Shown piece after piece: positions 5,437-12,610 of a DNA stretch of 32,369 nucleotides. Source of the DNA: a virus; the IMG/VR virus record IMGVR_UViG_3300045930_000231, positions 1-32,369 of that record, one strand, 5' to 3'. A program made the translations under genes and the position numbers. Positions within the stretch are counted from its first letter, which is position 1, and every line of letters begins with the position of its first letter. Below the pieces are notes generated by a model that saw only the letters and a list, made by a program, of their open reading frames with translations, searched no databases and was not told the origin of the DNA.

Positions 5437-6075
5437 TCACGATGCGAACTCCACGTGCTCCAGCGCTTCGTTGCCCCAGGTGTCCCACCCCAGCCGTTGG
5501 CGACGGGCGAACAGTTCGAGGTACGGGCCAGGGCTGACTTGCTCCACGAGGTCGAGGAACGCGTCCGGCTTCGCGCTGTGGGCGATGTGGCCGTTCTCAT
5601 AGGGGCGGCTCCATCCGAACCAGGACGAGTCGTGGCGCTGCGCGTTCTGTCGACGGGCGCTTCCGCGTCGCGCTAGGAGAACGAACTCCGTGGTCGACGT
5701 GAACATGCCGCCGAATCCGATCCCCATTGGCGGCTTGGCCCATACGAGTAGCTGTGAGGGCTTGAACCCCCACGCACGGGCAATGCCGTACGTCTGCTCG
5801 ACGTAGCGGTTGGTTGTCCAGAGGTATAGATGGCAACCGTCGCCGGCAGCAAGATCACGCACCGGAAGCGCTCCGATCTCGTCTAGCGTCATGGTCGCGT
5901 AGGGAAGCGAGACCGACCCTCCGCGGTGTCGTCCCCACCACGTGCCGTCGACTACGCGGCCCGACTTGGACGTATAGACCCCGCGGCTGTCGGTCTCGCC
6001 GCGTGTCGTCTTGCCCGTGTTCGGCATCGGCCATGGCGGGTCTGCGACGATGGTGCGGTACTTGCCCGCCGCCAC
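5437..6075 (-). CDS. MT-A70 family DNA (adenine) methyltransferase
   Basis: DPPW at residues 12-15 (VADPPWPM) is the catalytic motif of MT-A70/N6-adenine methyltransferases, and VWAKPPMGIGFGGMF with the C-terminal PGPYLELFARR follow as expected for the fold. The length of 212 aa is typical. Phage enzymes of this type methylate phage DNA, protecting it from host restriction or marking promoters. The gene begins three bases after the integrase stop and ends 35 bp before the attP core. No cognate restriction enzyme is seen, so it is an orphan. Confidence 0.9.
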   Translation of the reverse strand: MAAGKYRTIVADPPWPMPNTGKTTRGETDSRGVYTSKSGRVVDGTWWGRHRGGSVSLPYATMTLDEIGALPVRDLAAGDGCHLYLWTTNRYVEQTYGIARAWGFKPSQLLVWAKPPMGIGFGGMFTSTTEFVLLARRGSARRQNAQRHDSSWFGWSRPYENGHIAHSAKPDAFLDLVEQVSPGPYLELFARRQRLGWDTWGNEALEHVEFAS

Positions 6076-6078
6076 GCC

Positions 6079-7134
6079 CTACTCCTCGTCCCCGTACAGC
6101 CCGCGCAGCGCCGCCGCCAGGTCGTCAGTGTCGAGATGCGCGTACCGGGCCGTCGAACGAATGTCGGCGTGGCCGAGCAGTTGCTGCGTCAGCTTGAGGT
6201 TGTGGCTGTCGCGCAGGAGCTCGGTCGCGGACGTGTGCCGGCCCCGGTGCATGTTCGTCCCCGCGGTCGTGCCCTTTGTGACGACACCGGCGCGCTCGAG
6301 GCACCGGTACCACCAGAAGTGAGCGATCTTCGGGGTGGGCCGCTTGTCATGCCGCCGGGTGGTCACGTCGGCGTAACCGACCTGCTGGCCGCCGATCGTG
6401 AGGGTCTCGGTGGCGTCCTCGAGGTCGACCTTCCGTCTGCGCGTGTCGGAGTGGTAGAGCAGCCAGTGGTCGGGTTGCCAGCCGAGCAGCGACAGCTCCT
6501 CGACCTTCAACCAGAGCACGTCGTCGACCAGCGGCAGCCAGTGGATGCGGCCGCCCTTCGTCTTGACGCGCATCTGTTGGCGCTCGAAGTCGAAGTCCCG
6601 TAGCCGGGCGTTGACGACCCCGGACCGCCTGAGCCCGTACCGCAGGATCAGGGTGCAGCCCACCCAGTCGGCCGGGTAGGTTTGCGAGCCGATCACGTTC
6701 GCGACGAACGAAGGCGGGAACGTGTCGATGTCCACGTCCACGGCCTTGGGCCGGCGGATCGCCAGCGCGGGGTTGCCGACCATGCCTCGTTCGCGGCAGC
6801 ACCACGAGAAGAAGTCCCGGTAGATCGACAGGACCTTCGACCGGGTGCGCGGTGACCGTTCCCCGTACTGGTGCTCCCACGCCTCGCGGACACGCTCGGT
6901 ACCGACGGGGGGCTCGAGGTCGGGGAGCTCGAGGTCGGCGAAGAACAGCGCCAGGTGGGCGAGGGGCGGCTCGTAGTCGCGCAGGGTCTCCGCTGCTGCG
7001 CCCCACTCAGTCTTCTTCCACCTGTAGTAGCGCGCGACTTCGAGGCCGAGTGGGGTCGCTCGGTAGGAGCGATCCTTCACGGCGTCGCGGAGCACTCTCG
7101 CAGCCTCGGCGAGGTCGTGCAAGGCGGCGCTCAC
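6079..7134 (-). CDS. int: Tyrosine recombinase, phage integrase
   Basis: The 351-aa protein has an N-terminal SAM-like core-binding domain (about 40-115) and a C-terminal catalytic domain. Catalytic residues are visible: R169 in RYGLRR, K193 in KTKGG, H296 and R299 in MHRGRHT, H322 in LLGHAD, and Y331 in ARYAHL. It should integrate and, with a directionality factor, excise the prophage at the attP 0.7 kb away. The start is GTG at 7134, with a GTGA overlap to the upstream gene. It is inside the early operon, away from the repressor. Confidence 0.96.
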   Translation of the reverse strand: MSAALHDLAEAARVLRDAVKDRSYRATPLGLEVARYYRWKKTEWGAAAETLRDYEPPLAHLALFFADLELPDLEPPVGTERVREAWEHQYGERSPRTRSKVLSIYRDFFSWCCRERGMVGNPALAIRRPKAVDVDIDTFPPSFVANVIGSQTYPADWVGCTLILRYGLRRSGVVNARLRDFDFERQQMRVKTKGGRIHWLPLVDDVLWLKVEELSLLGWQPDHWLLYHSDTRRRKVDLEDATETLTIGGQQVGYADVTTRRHDKRPTPKIAHFWWYRCLERAGVVTKGTTAGTNMHRGRHTSATELLRDSHNLKLTQQLLGHADIRSTARYAHLDTDDLAAALRGLYGDEE

Positions 7135-7562
7135 CGCTCGCTGGCCTCCTGGTTTCCGTCCAGCAGGGAACGGGCGATCTCTTGGATACGCGAATCGGGT
7201 AGCGCACCACCGTACTCCGCGATCTGCCGCAGCCCTTGTTCGAGGTGGGCGACCTCGGCACGGGCTTCGTGCCAGAGCCGCTGATATTCGTCCTGGTAGT
7301 CGGGGCTGTAGTCGGGGTCGCCGTTGCGGGACAGCCGTGCGAGTTCGGTCAGGAGCGCCAGCACGGTCGGCGGGTCGAATATTGCGATGAACTCCGCGAA
7401 CCGAGACGGTGCGTCGGGGGATTCAAAGCAGTCGGCCACGATCACCACGTCTCCCGTGCGCGTGATTCGTTGCGGGTATCCGCCTTCCCATTCCCATGAC
7501 CGCCCGTCGGCGTCGGCTGCTTCCGCCACTTGACGCAGGTTTGAGAGGTCTAGTCCGCTCAC
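7131..7562 (-). CDS. Ead/Ea22-like early protein
   Basis: The GTG at 7562 overlaps the upstream stop (GTGA) and gives 143 aa; the longer frame is antisense noise. A segment FAEFIAIFDPPTVLALLTELARL (positions about 57-79) resembles Ead/Ea22-type phage proteins, followed by a C-terminal coiled coil. Lambda-type Ea22 genes lie in the early region between integrase and recombination genes, as here; their function is poorly known. It is coupled to the integrase by GTGA. Confidence 0.68.
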   Translation of the reverse strand: MSGLDLSNLRQVAEAADADGRSWEWEGGYPQRITRTGDVVIVADCFESPDAPSRFAEFIAIFDPPTVLALLTELARLSRNGDPDYSPDYQDEYQRLWHEARAEVAHLEQGLRQIAEYGGALPDSRIQEIARSLLDGNQEASER

Positions 7563-8200
7563 GCCTGCCCCTCGGTCGGGCCGGTTTCCTCGCCCTTCCA
7601 CTGGGCGATGTAGTCGGGGAACGGCTTCTTCTCGGTCGGGCCGGTTTGCTCTTCGCGCTTGCGGTCGATGAGGTCGAGTACCCCGTCGTTCGCCGTCTTC
7701 CATGCGGGCGGCTCCTCGGTCGTACCGGTTGGTTCGCTGGCGGCGAGGGCGCGGCGGGCCATCTTCTGGGCACATCGTCCGTCACAAGCCCCGGTGTAGT
7801 CGTGATCCTCTAGGTGCGATCCTTTGGCGATCTCCTCCAGCGCCCGCCGTGGGTCTGCGAGCGCGGCCCGGAGGTTCTCGGCTTGCTTGCGCCGGTTCTC
7901 GTAAGCGACGAAGTTGTCGTGGACGTTGCGCTCCAAGTCCGCTGATCGTTCGCGTTCCTCTGCGAGCGCGGCCTCCGCAGCCTCGGCGCGGAGCACGTAG
8001 TAGGTGCGGGTGTTGCCCTCGATTTTGACGACGGCGCGGGCTGCGTCGTATGCCGCAACCTTGCGCTTATCGCGCTCCCGCTCCTGTTCGAGGGTGGCGA
8101 CGTGGGCCTTGAGGCGCTCCAGTTCCGGGCTGAACTCGTCGGCGCTGACGCAGCGGGCGAGCAGGCGTCCGAGCGTGGCGAGGTCGTCGTGGGCGGTCAC
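7559..8200 (-). CDS. Coiled-coil protein with C-terminal TGPTE repeats
   Basis: This 213-aa protein has a long charged helix (about 22-120) that reads as coiled coil, then a Cys-containing segment (ACDGRC), then a tail in which TG(P/T)TE occurs three times. At the DNA level a 17-bp direct repeat is found at 7571-7587 and 7631-7647, with a degenerate third copy near 7716. I do not recognise the function. GTG start at 8200 overlaps the previous stop as GTGA. Confidence 0.65.
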   Translation of the reverse strand: MTAHDDLATLGRLLARCVSADEFSPELERLKAHVATLEQERERDKRKVAAYDAARAVVKIEGNTRTYYVLRAEAAEAALAEERERSADLERNVHDNFVAYENRRKQAENLRAALADPRRALEEIAKGSHLEDHDYTGACDGRCAQKMARRALAASEPTGTTEEPPAWKTANDGVLDLIDRKREEQTGPTEKKPFPDYIAQWKGEETGPTEGQA

Positions 8201-8391
8201 GCTTCCTCCATCGCGGCGAGCTCGGCTTCCATCGCCTTGATCCGCTCACGCACCCGCCACATCGCCTGACTGAACTCGCGGGGGTCCATGATCAGATGCG
8301 GCCGCGTGTTCTCCATCCGCTCCAACCGGCTATGGGCCTGGGCGAGGTCTTCGCGCAGGTCGTCGATCCGCTGCTCGAGCGTCGCGGTCAT
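8197..8391 (-). CDS. 64-aa coiled-coil protein
   Basis: Nearly the whole protein is a charged amphipathic helix with heptad-like spacing, interrupted near residue 35. The ATG at 8391 overlaps the stop of the exonuclease gene as TGATG, and the stop overlaps the next start as GTGA. No family is recognised. Small coiled-coil proteins beside phage recombination genes are often modulators or inhibitors of host nucleases, but nothing here shows that. Confidence 0.65.
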   Translation of the reverse strand: MTATLEQRIDDLREDLAQAHSRLERMENTRPHLIMDPREFSQAMWRVRERIKAMEAELAAMEEA

Positions 8392-9254
8392 CAGAACGGC
8401 ACCGTTTCGTCAACGTCCACTTCCGACCAGCCGTAGCTCCGGTCGTCCATCCACGGAGGCAGATCAGCCACATACACGTCGCGGCTGTACGCCGGCCACA
8501 CGTCCGACTCGAGGCACTGGTTCCACAGTTCGATCGCCCGGTCGACACGGATCCGAGCCGATTCCATCGCGCGGCCGGACAGTTCCACCGCCGTCACCGG
8601 GTACGGCGGGCTCGTCTCCACAACGACCCACCGAAACCTCGGTGTCACGCCGTACTCGATCTCGACCGCGCGGGTGTAGAACGCGGCGCGAATGTCATAG
8701 CCGAGGTTGAACAGATGCCGCGACCACCTGGGCGGGTCCGCCGACAGCCCGGTGGTTTTCAGGTCGTCGATGAACTCGCGGTCGTCGCGCAGCCAGTCCA
8801 GCATCGCGCGGCAGTCCGCGCCGTTGTCGTGGTAGCGGATCACATGCTCGGCCTGTCCCTCCGTGAACGGCGTCGGCTCCGTGCGAAGGGTCAGGATCTG
8901 TTCGCGAACCTGTTCGGCGATCGCCTGCGCCTCCTCCCACTTCGCGGCCAACAGAGGCACCCGGCCCGCGACGCGGGAAGCGTCACGCGCCTCCTTCGCC
9001 GCTTTCGTCCGGTAATCAGGGAACTCGAGCACGTCGACCCGGTCGTCCCTGAGAAGCAGCTGGTGGACGGCGGTGCCCATGTCCATCGCCTCTGATTCGC
9101 GACGCACCGGCTGCGCCGCCAGCTTCGGGTGCGCCGCCCTCGCGTGCGCCGGCGTCCGGGCGACCAGCAGGTTCGCGATGCTCGACGACAACGTCGGACG
9201 CTCACCCAGGTCGGCGTGATAGTCCGCCGCGCGCTCGGTCGCCGACGACGTCAC
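8391..9254 (-). CDS. RecE/Cas4-like PD-(D/E)xK exonuclease
   Basis: The 287-aa protein has the RecB-like nuclease motifs: GTAVH with H64, D153 in MLDWL, and D164-L-K166 in IDDLKTT, followed by a region GYDIRAAFYTRA equivalent to the QxxxY motif. Partnered with an annealing protein directly upstream, it should resect DNA ends for single-strand-annealing recombination. The start is GTG at 9254 with a GTGA overlap to the RecT-like gene. Length and order match phage recET-type pairs. Confidence 0.85.
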   Translation of the reverse strand: MTSSATERAADYHADLGERPTLSSSIANLLVARTPAHARAAHPKLAAQPVRRESEAMDMGTAVHQLLLRDDRVDVLEFPDYRTKAAKEARDASRVAGRVPLLAAKWEEAQAIAEQVREQILTLRTEPTPFTEGQAEHVIRYHDNGADCRAMLDWLRDDREFIDDLKTTGLSADPPRWSRHLFNLGYDIRAAFYTRAVEIEYGVTPRFRWVVVETSPPYPVTAVELSGRAMESARIRVDRAIELWNQCLESDVWPAYSRDVYVADLPPWMDDRSYGWSEVDVDETVPF

Positions 9255-9838
9255 TCGTCGTCCTCCTCGAACGGCTCAGGCTCGATCACCTCGACATCGT
9301 CGGACACCTCCTGCGCCTGCTCATGCGACAACACACCCACCGTCACCCACGGCGCGAGGTCGTCCAACGCCATTTTCGACGCGCGCGCCCACAGCATCCG
9401 GTCCGGGATCTTCTTCCACGTGTCACCCGGCTTGTCCAACAGTCCGCGGCGGCGCGCCATCTCGAGCGTGAACGTGCGGCGTCCGAGCTCCTGGCCGTGC
9501 TCATACACGACGGCGGTGCACGCCTGGTCGCTCGCGTCCAGGGCTTCGACGGTGATCCCGTGTGGTTTCCCGAGCGCGCGGCACAGCTTCGCGCTGATCG
9601 TGAGGTTCCCCTTGATCACGTGGACCTCGGACGCGGCGTGCGCCGGCAGCCCGATCGACTCGGCGTACGCGATCCGGAGTGCGGCTCCCATCCCGAGTGC
9701 TTTCGGGTCTTTGCTGCCTGATTCGACGGCGGCGAGCCACATGCCCAGCCGGGCGACCCGGTCGAGTTCGGGGCTGGTGTGCGGGATCGCCGCGAGCTGT
9801 GTGCCGGGTTCGCGCCTTTCGACTTCGTTGCTGGTCAT
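9251..9838 (-). CDS. RecT-like single-strand annealing protein
   Basis: The 195-aa protein contains the core seen in RecT-type proteins of actinophages: ALRIAYAESIGLPAHAA, VHVIKGNLTISAK, a segment RTFTLEMARRRGLL, and WKKIPDRMLWARA. An acidic C-terminus (EPEPFEEDDE) follows, often a site for contact with other proteins. It binds and anneals single-stranded DNA made by the RecE-like exonuclease. The ATG at 9838 overlaps the preceding stop as ATGA. It is shorter than E. coli RecT, mainly at the N-terminus. Confidence 0.85.
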   Translation of the reverse strand: MTSNEVERREPGTQLAAIPHTSPELDRVARLGMWLAAVESGSKDPKALGMGAALRIAYAESIGLPAHAASEVHVIKGNLTISAKLCRALGKPHGITVEALDASDQACTAVVYEHGQELGRRTFTLEMARRRGLLDKPGDTWKKIPDRMLWARASKMALDDLAPWVTVGVLSHEQAQEVSDDVEVIEPEPFEEDDE

Positions 9839-10041
9839 CTGGCCTCAGCCTCGCGGTCGCCGATCCACTGCACGACGACCACGTAGCGGTCGCCGCCTGG
9901 GAGCGTCACTTCGGCTGAGACGCCGGACTGTGCGCCGACGATGTCGTCGACCGCGATGCCTTCGTCGTGAGGGTCGTCGATTGATGCGAGCAGTTGCGCG
10001 AGCAGTTGAGTCGCGCCCATTTGTCCGGCGGTGAGCGTCAC
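9835..10041 (-). CDS. Hypothetical 68-aa early protein
   Basis: The GTG at 10041 overlaps the previous stop as GTGA and gives 68 residues; longer readings are antisense to the upstream gene. The protein has a helical N-terminus and a beta-rich C-terminus (VSAEVTLPGGDRYVVVVQWI). The family is not recognised. It is coupled by ATGA to the RecT-like gene and could be an accessory to recombination. Confidence 0.62.
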   Translation of the reverse strand: MTLTAGQMGATQLLAQLLASIDDPHDEGIAVDDIVGAQSGVSAEVTLPGGDRYVVVVQWIGDREAEAR

Positions 10042-10304
10042 CGGACGACCTCGAGCCGGCGTGCGCGCCGCGAAGCGTTGTGGTCGTCGAACACCCTGGC
10101 GGCCAGCAGCGTCTCGGCCGTATAGGGGGTGCCGCGATGCACCTGCCGCAGTTCGGCTTCGGCGCGGATCGCGCGGGTGCGGTACTTGTCGCGCTCGCGG
10201 CGCAACGGCTCGAGCCAGTACCAGTTCGTCCACACGACGCCGGCGATCACGCCGACCGCGAGGCTCACGATGATGCAGTTGGCGACGATCTCGATGGTGC
10301 TCAC
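10038..10304 (-). CDS. 88-aa membrane-anchored coiled-coil protein
   Basis: Residues about 4-25 form one hydrophobic membrane segment, followed by an Arg/Glu-rich helix (about 34-56) and a polar tail. The GTG at 10304 has AAAGGAG upstream, the best ribosome-binding site among the early small genes. With an early position and a single anchor it could act at the host membrane, for example in exclusion or in tethering replication, but there is no direct evidence. Confidence 0.68.
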   Translation of the reverse strand: MSTIEIVANCIIVSLAVGVIAGVVWTNWYWLEPLRRERDKYRTRAIRAEAELRQVHRGTPYTAETLLAARVFDDHNASRRARRLEVVR

Positions 10305-10567
10305 GAGGTCTCCTTTGATGGGGGGTCGAGCGCGCCCTTACTGGTGGGCGTCCCGGGGAGGTGGGACGGGGCGCGCTCGACGAGGGAGACGCGTGCCAGG
10401 GGCGCGGAGAAGCTCCCCCGGCGCGGCGTGACGTCTCCCTCGTCCAACGCGTCGTCGAACCCTTCGATCGTCAGCTGCGGCTGCGTCGCGACCCATGTGC
10501 GGTGCGCGCCGTTCACGGCGAGGTAGTAGTCGCCTGGATCCCACCCGTGCGCAGCTGGAGGGGTCAC
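10301..10567 (-). CDS. Hypothetical 88-aa early protein
   Basis: The N-terminal 45 residues (GWDPGDYYLAVNGAHRTWVA) look like a small folded domain, while the C-terminal half is Pro/Ser/Thr-rich and coincides with a large inverted repeat in the DNA (10325-10381). The start at 10567 overlaps the ribbon-helix-helix gene by 4 bases (GTGA type). Function is unknown. The tail may be shaped by the RNA or DNA structure rather than by protein needs. Confidence 0.62.
   Translation of the reverse strand: MTPPAAHGWDPGDYYLAVNGAHRTWVATQPQLTIEGFDDALDEGDVTPRRGSFSAPLARVSLVERAPSHLPGTPTSKGALDPPSKETS
10325..10381. repeat. Large GC-rich inverted repeat inside an early gene
   Basis: GTCGAGCGCGCCC (10325-10337) and GGGCGCGCTCGAC (10369-10381) are a perfect 13-bp inverted repeat. 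Immediately inside, CGTCCC (10349-10354) and GGGACG (10363-10368) add six more pairs, leaving an 11-base bulge and an 8-base loop. This would make a very stable hairpin in the leftward early mRNA. No T-run follows, so it is not a classical terminator. Confidence 0.7.
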
Positions 10568-10755
10568 GCGGGCACGTCCTCTCGCGTGGCCTCCTCATCA
10601 ATCCCTTCCAGGTACTTCCGTACCGCGAGGCGCACCTCAGCAGCAACCGTTCGCTCATGTTGCTTCGCAAGCTCGCGAAGCCGCTCGACCATCTCGGCAT
10701 CCAGCCGAGTGGTTACGACCTCATCCTTTGTCTCAGACCTTGCACGCAACGACAT
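10564..10755 (-). CDS. Ribbon-helix-helix (Arc/CopG-type) DNA-binding protein
   Basis: The 63-aa protein has a short beta strand (EVVTTRLDAEMVERL) followed by two helices (RELAKQHERTVAAEVRLAVRKYLEG), the standard RHH fold of small phage regulators. It is the first gene of the leftward early operon, divergent from the repressor gene with only 49 bp between the starts, so it occupies the Cro/Arc position. The ATG at 10755 lies inside CACGCAATG, one arm of an inverted repeat. No ribosome-binding site precedes it, which suggests a leaderless or nearly leaderless transcript. Confidence 0.82.
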   Translation of the reverse strand: MSLRARSETKDEVVTTRLDAEMVERLRELAKQHERTVAAEVRLAVRKYLEGIDEEATREDVPA

Positions 10756-10789
10756 TGCGTGGCACCGTATACGAAACCAACACGCAATG
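10753..10789. promoter_or_regulatory. Divergent promoter/operator region of the lysogeny switch
   Basis: CATTGCGTG (10753-10761) and CACGCAATG (10781-10789) are a perfect 9-bp inverted repeat. Between them is the 8-bp palindrome CGTATACG (10766-10773), which reads as a TATACG -10 element in both directions. A further ACGCAA half-site is at 10744-10749. For the leftward promoter TTGCAT (10793-10788) may serve as -35, at short spacing. This is the only intergenic space between the RHH and repressor genes, so it is the expected operator. Confidence 0.65.
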
Positions 10790-10804
10790 CAAGGGGGACG
10801 AAAC

Positions 10805-11281
10805 GTGACTGCGGCGACAAACCCTCGCAACGTGCGTACTTTGCGCACCCATGCGCTCGTGGCAGAACTGATGGCCGAGATCAGCAAGATCGGCGTTGCG
10901 CAGCGGATCGCGCAAGCGCGCGGGGAAGCGGGCCTAACTCAGGCGGAGCTCGCGGACATCATGAACGTGCACCCCAGAACGGTTCAGAACTGGGAGTCGC
11001 AGACGAATCCGAGGATGGAGTTCAACCGCCTCGACGAACTCGGCGGGGTCCTAGCCACTACGAAGTTCTGGTTACTTCATGGAGCGGAGCTACCAGGTTC
11101 AGCAGAGGACGCCGCGACACTGGCGGAGATTCTCCGCCGCCTCGGAGCACTCGAAGAGCAGGTCGAGGCCCAGGGGAAGGCGACGACAACCAGTGTGGAC
11201 GCTCTGGCAAGGGATCTCCGTGCTCTAACGCTTCGGCTAGCGCCTGAAGATGGTCGAGCCACGAAGGCAGCGACTCGGTGA
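10805..11281 (+). CDS. XRE-family phage repressor (CI-like)
   Basis: The 158-aa protein has a helix-turn-helix at about residues 31-66 (RIAQARGEAGLTQAELADIM ... RTVQNWE) and a C-terminal coiled coil (about 101-148) instead of a self-cleaving S24 peptidase. It should hold the prophage silent by binding the adjacent operator; without the peptidase, induction cannot be by RecA-stimulated self-cleavage. The GTG at 10805 follows AAGGGGG; an ATG at 10787 in the same frame would put that site inside the gene. It is one of only two plus-strand genes. Confidence 0.85.
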   Translation: MTAATNPRNVRTLRTHALVAELMAEISKIGVAQRIAQARGEAGLTQAELADIMNVHPRTVQNWESQTNPRMEFNRLDELGGVLATTKFWLLHGAELPGSAEDAATLAEILRRLGALEEQVEAQGKATTTSVDALARDLRALTLRLAPEDGRATKAATR

Positions 11282-11616
11282 AGGTGCTCCTATCTGTGTT
11301 CATCCCCGCCGGGGAGCACACCGGACGCGGGACACTAAGAGGAGGGTCGGACGGCAACGGCTCTGTCCGGGCTATCTCGTTAATGGTCGCCGCCACCGTT
11401 CTTCTCGCTGGATGCGGCGAAACTGACCGTCCCGGTCGCGCCGACGTCTACGAACAGATCCAAGCGACGAGCGACTGTGACGCGTTGCAGGAGACGTTCG
11501 ACCGGAACATGGACGATGTCGAACGGCGCGATCCCGGCGATCCGCTACGCGAAGCCACGTTCAGCTACGCGACCGCCGCGAACAACCGGATGGACCAACT
11601 CGGCTGCTTCGGCTAG
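11278..11616 (+). CDS. Small secreted lipoprotein co-transcribed with the repressor
   Basis: A lipobox LLAGC (about residues 42-46) ends a hydrophobic segment beginning at M36, and the mature part is about 67 aa with two Cys (SDCDALQ ... QLGCFG), a pattern common in short actinobacterial exported proteins. The GTG at 11278 overlaps the repressor stop as GTGA, but it gives an unusually long pre-lipobox region; ATG at 11383 would give a normal signal peptide with no good ribosome site. Expression from the prophage suggests superinfection exclusion at the cell surface, by analogy with lysogeny-module lipoproteins such as those of TP-J34. Confidence 0.75.
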   Translation: MKVLLSVFIPAGEHTGRGTLRGGSDGNGSVRAISLMVAATVLLAGCGETDRPGRADVYEQIQATSDCDALQETFDRNMDDVERRDPGDPLREATFSYATAANNRMDQLGCFG

Positions 11617-11828
11617 GCGTTGGGCGGCGGGTTCGAGGTGGCCTGCGACCCCTGCTGCACCCCCTTTGTGCCGGCGACGAACCCGACGATCCCGCCGACG
11701 GTGGGTCCGATCACAGCGGCCATGTATAGGTCGCCGCCGATGCTTCCGTCCCACACCAAGAGCGACACCGCAACGATCGTGACTAGCAGCGTCGCGAACG
11801 CGCCGATGACAGCGATGTTCGTCTGCAT
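11613..11828 (-). CDS. Holin-like protein with two membrane segments
   Basis: The 71-aa protein has hydrophobic stretches at about residues 4-26 and 34-56 and a polar Gln/Ser/Asn/Pro tail. That fits a class II holin in size and layout. It is the last gene of the leftward operon, near an M23-like endolysin. The ATG at 11828 overlaps the upstream stop as TGATG. Its stop codon shares CTAG with the stop of the convergent lipoprotein gene. Confidence 0.72.
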   Translation of the reverse strand: MQTNIAVIGAFATLLVTIVAVSLLVWDGSIGGDLYMAAVIGPTVGGIVGFVAGTKGVQQGSQATSNPPPNA

Positions 11829-11914
11829 CAGCCGAGGATGTCGAGTCCGAACAGCACCGCGACCCACACGCCAGCCGCGATCGCCGCGAGGATAAGTTCA
11901 GTCTTTGCCCACAT
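11828..11914 (-). CDS. 28-aa single-pass membrane peptide
   Basis: This very short ORF begins MWAKTELILAAIAAG and is almost entirely one membrane helix. A strong ribosome-binding site (ATAGGAGG) lies just upstream of the ATG at 11914, and the stop is coupled to the holin-like gene by TGATG. Placement between two membrane proteins in the lysis module suggests a holin accessory or antiholin. The ribosome site and coupling are the main support for it being real. Confidence 0.68.
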   Translation of the reverse strand: MWAKTELILAAIAAGVWVAVLFGLDILG

Positions 11915-11922
11915 CGTTCCTC

Positions 11923-12333
11923 CTATCGTCCTTGTCTCGGTTCCGGGAAGTCCCTCGGATCGAGCTTGTTCTTCTGCGCCAACTGGTCGCACTCGCGGAG
12001 CTTCGGTGAGCGCGCCTCGTAGTTCTCGATGATCTGGATCAGCGCGAGCCTGCCGCCAACGTCGGTCTCGATGACGCCGGCGATCGCGGACAACGCCCTG
12101 ATCAGCCTGGGTCGCGCCCGGGCGGTGGCGTAGCAAGTCGCGACCTCTGCCGTGCGCTCCGCTGCGTTTTCGGCTACCTCGTTTATCTCGACTCGTGACA
12201 GCCTCTTCTCGGCGAGGTCGAGCTCGGCTCGTAGCCGGAGCGAGAACCCGCCAAGCAGGGCCACGAGAAGCAAGAGGGTGAGGGTTGCGCCGAGCACGAA
12301 GTACCAGCGTTTCGAGCGTGAGGTGTCAGGCAC
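11923..12333 (-). CDS. 136-aa membrane-anchored coiled-coil protein in the lysis module
   Basis: One membrane segment (about residues 9-31) is followed by an extended charged helix and a C-terminal domain with two Cys. The GTG at 12333 overlaps the end of the holin-like gene upstream by 8 bases and has GGAG nearby. The N-terminal anchor plus long helix recalls i-spanin or Rz-like proteins, but those act in Gram-negative hosts; no family match is claimed. The upstream extension to 12387 is rejected as overlapping. Confidence 0.68.
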   Translation of the reverse strand: MPDTSRSKRWYFVLGATLTLLLLVALLGGFSLRLRAELDLAEKRLSRVEINEVAENAAERTAEVATCYATARARPRLIRALSAIAGVIETDVGGRLALIQIIENYEARSPKLRECDQLAQKNKLDPRDFPEPRQGR

Positions 12334-12559
12334 CTCCGCTGTCCTTTCCGTTTCTGCCGTTCCTGCGTCCCGCCAGCGCGGCCCCACCGAACACCGTTGT
12401 CACCAGCGTGAGCATGATCCCGTGGACGGCGGCGTCCATCTCTCTGTTGAAAAACAGGGAGAACAGGAACCCGATCGCCCACACGAGGAAGATCCCGAAC
12501 GCGAGCGCGAGCAGCACGGCTTCCCGTACTGCGTGGGGGTCACGGTGGTCCCTTCGCAC
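12326..12559 (-). CDS. Holin-like protein with two membrane segments
   Basis: The 77-aa protein has hydrophobic stretches at about residues 13-37 and 44-64 and a short basic tail (GRRNGRNGKD), the layout of small class II holins. It lies after the M23-like peptidase and a 168-aa protein. The GTG at 12559 follows a GGGGGAA; a GTG in frame at 12517 is another possible start. Together with the 71-aa gene it makes two candidate holins in one lysis cassette. Confidence 0.75.
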   Translation of the reverse strand: MRRDHRDPHAVREAVLLALAFGIFLVWAIGFLFSLFFNREMDAAVHGIMLTLVTTVFGGAALAGRRNGRNGKDSGGA

Positions 12560-12610
12560 GCTTCCCCCGCAAACGCCGGAACGTGCATGAGCCGCAGTTG
12601 CAGAACAGCA

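Noticed and set aside
5351-5602. Possible complete tRNA gene or plus-strand ORF near the T-arm
   Set aside because: Only the T-arm and 3' acceptor are present; no matching 5' acceptor, D-arm or anticodon arm is found upstream. The ORF is just the tRNA 3' end read as protein.
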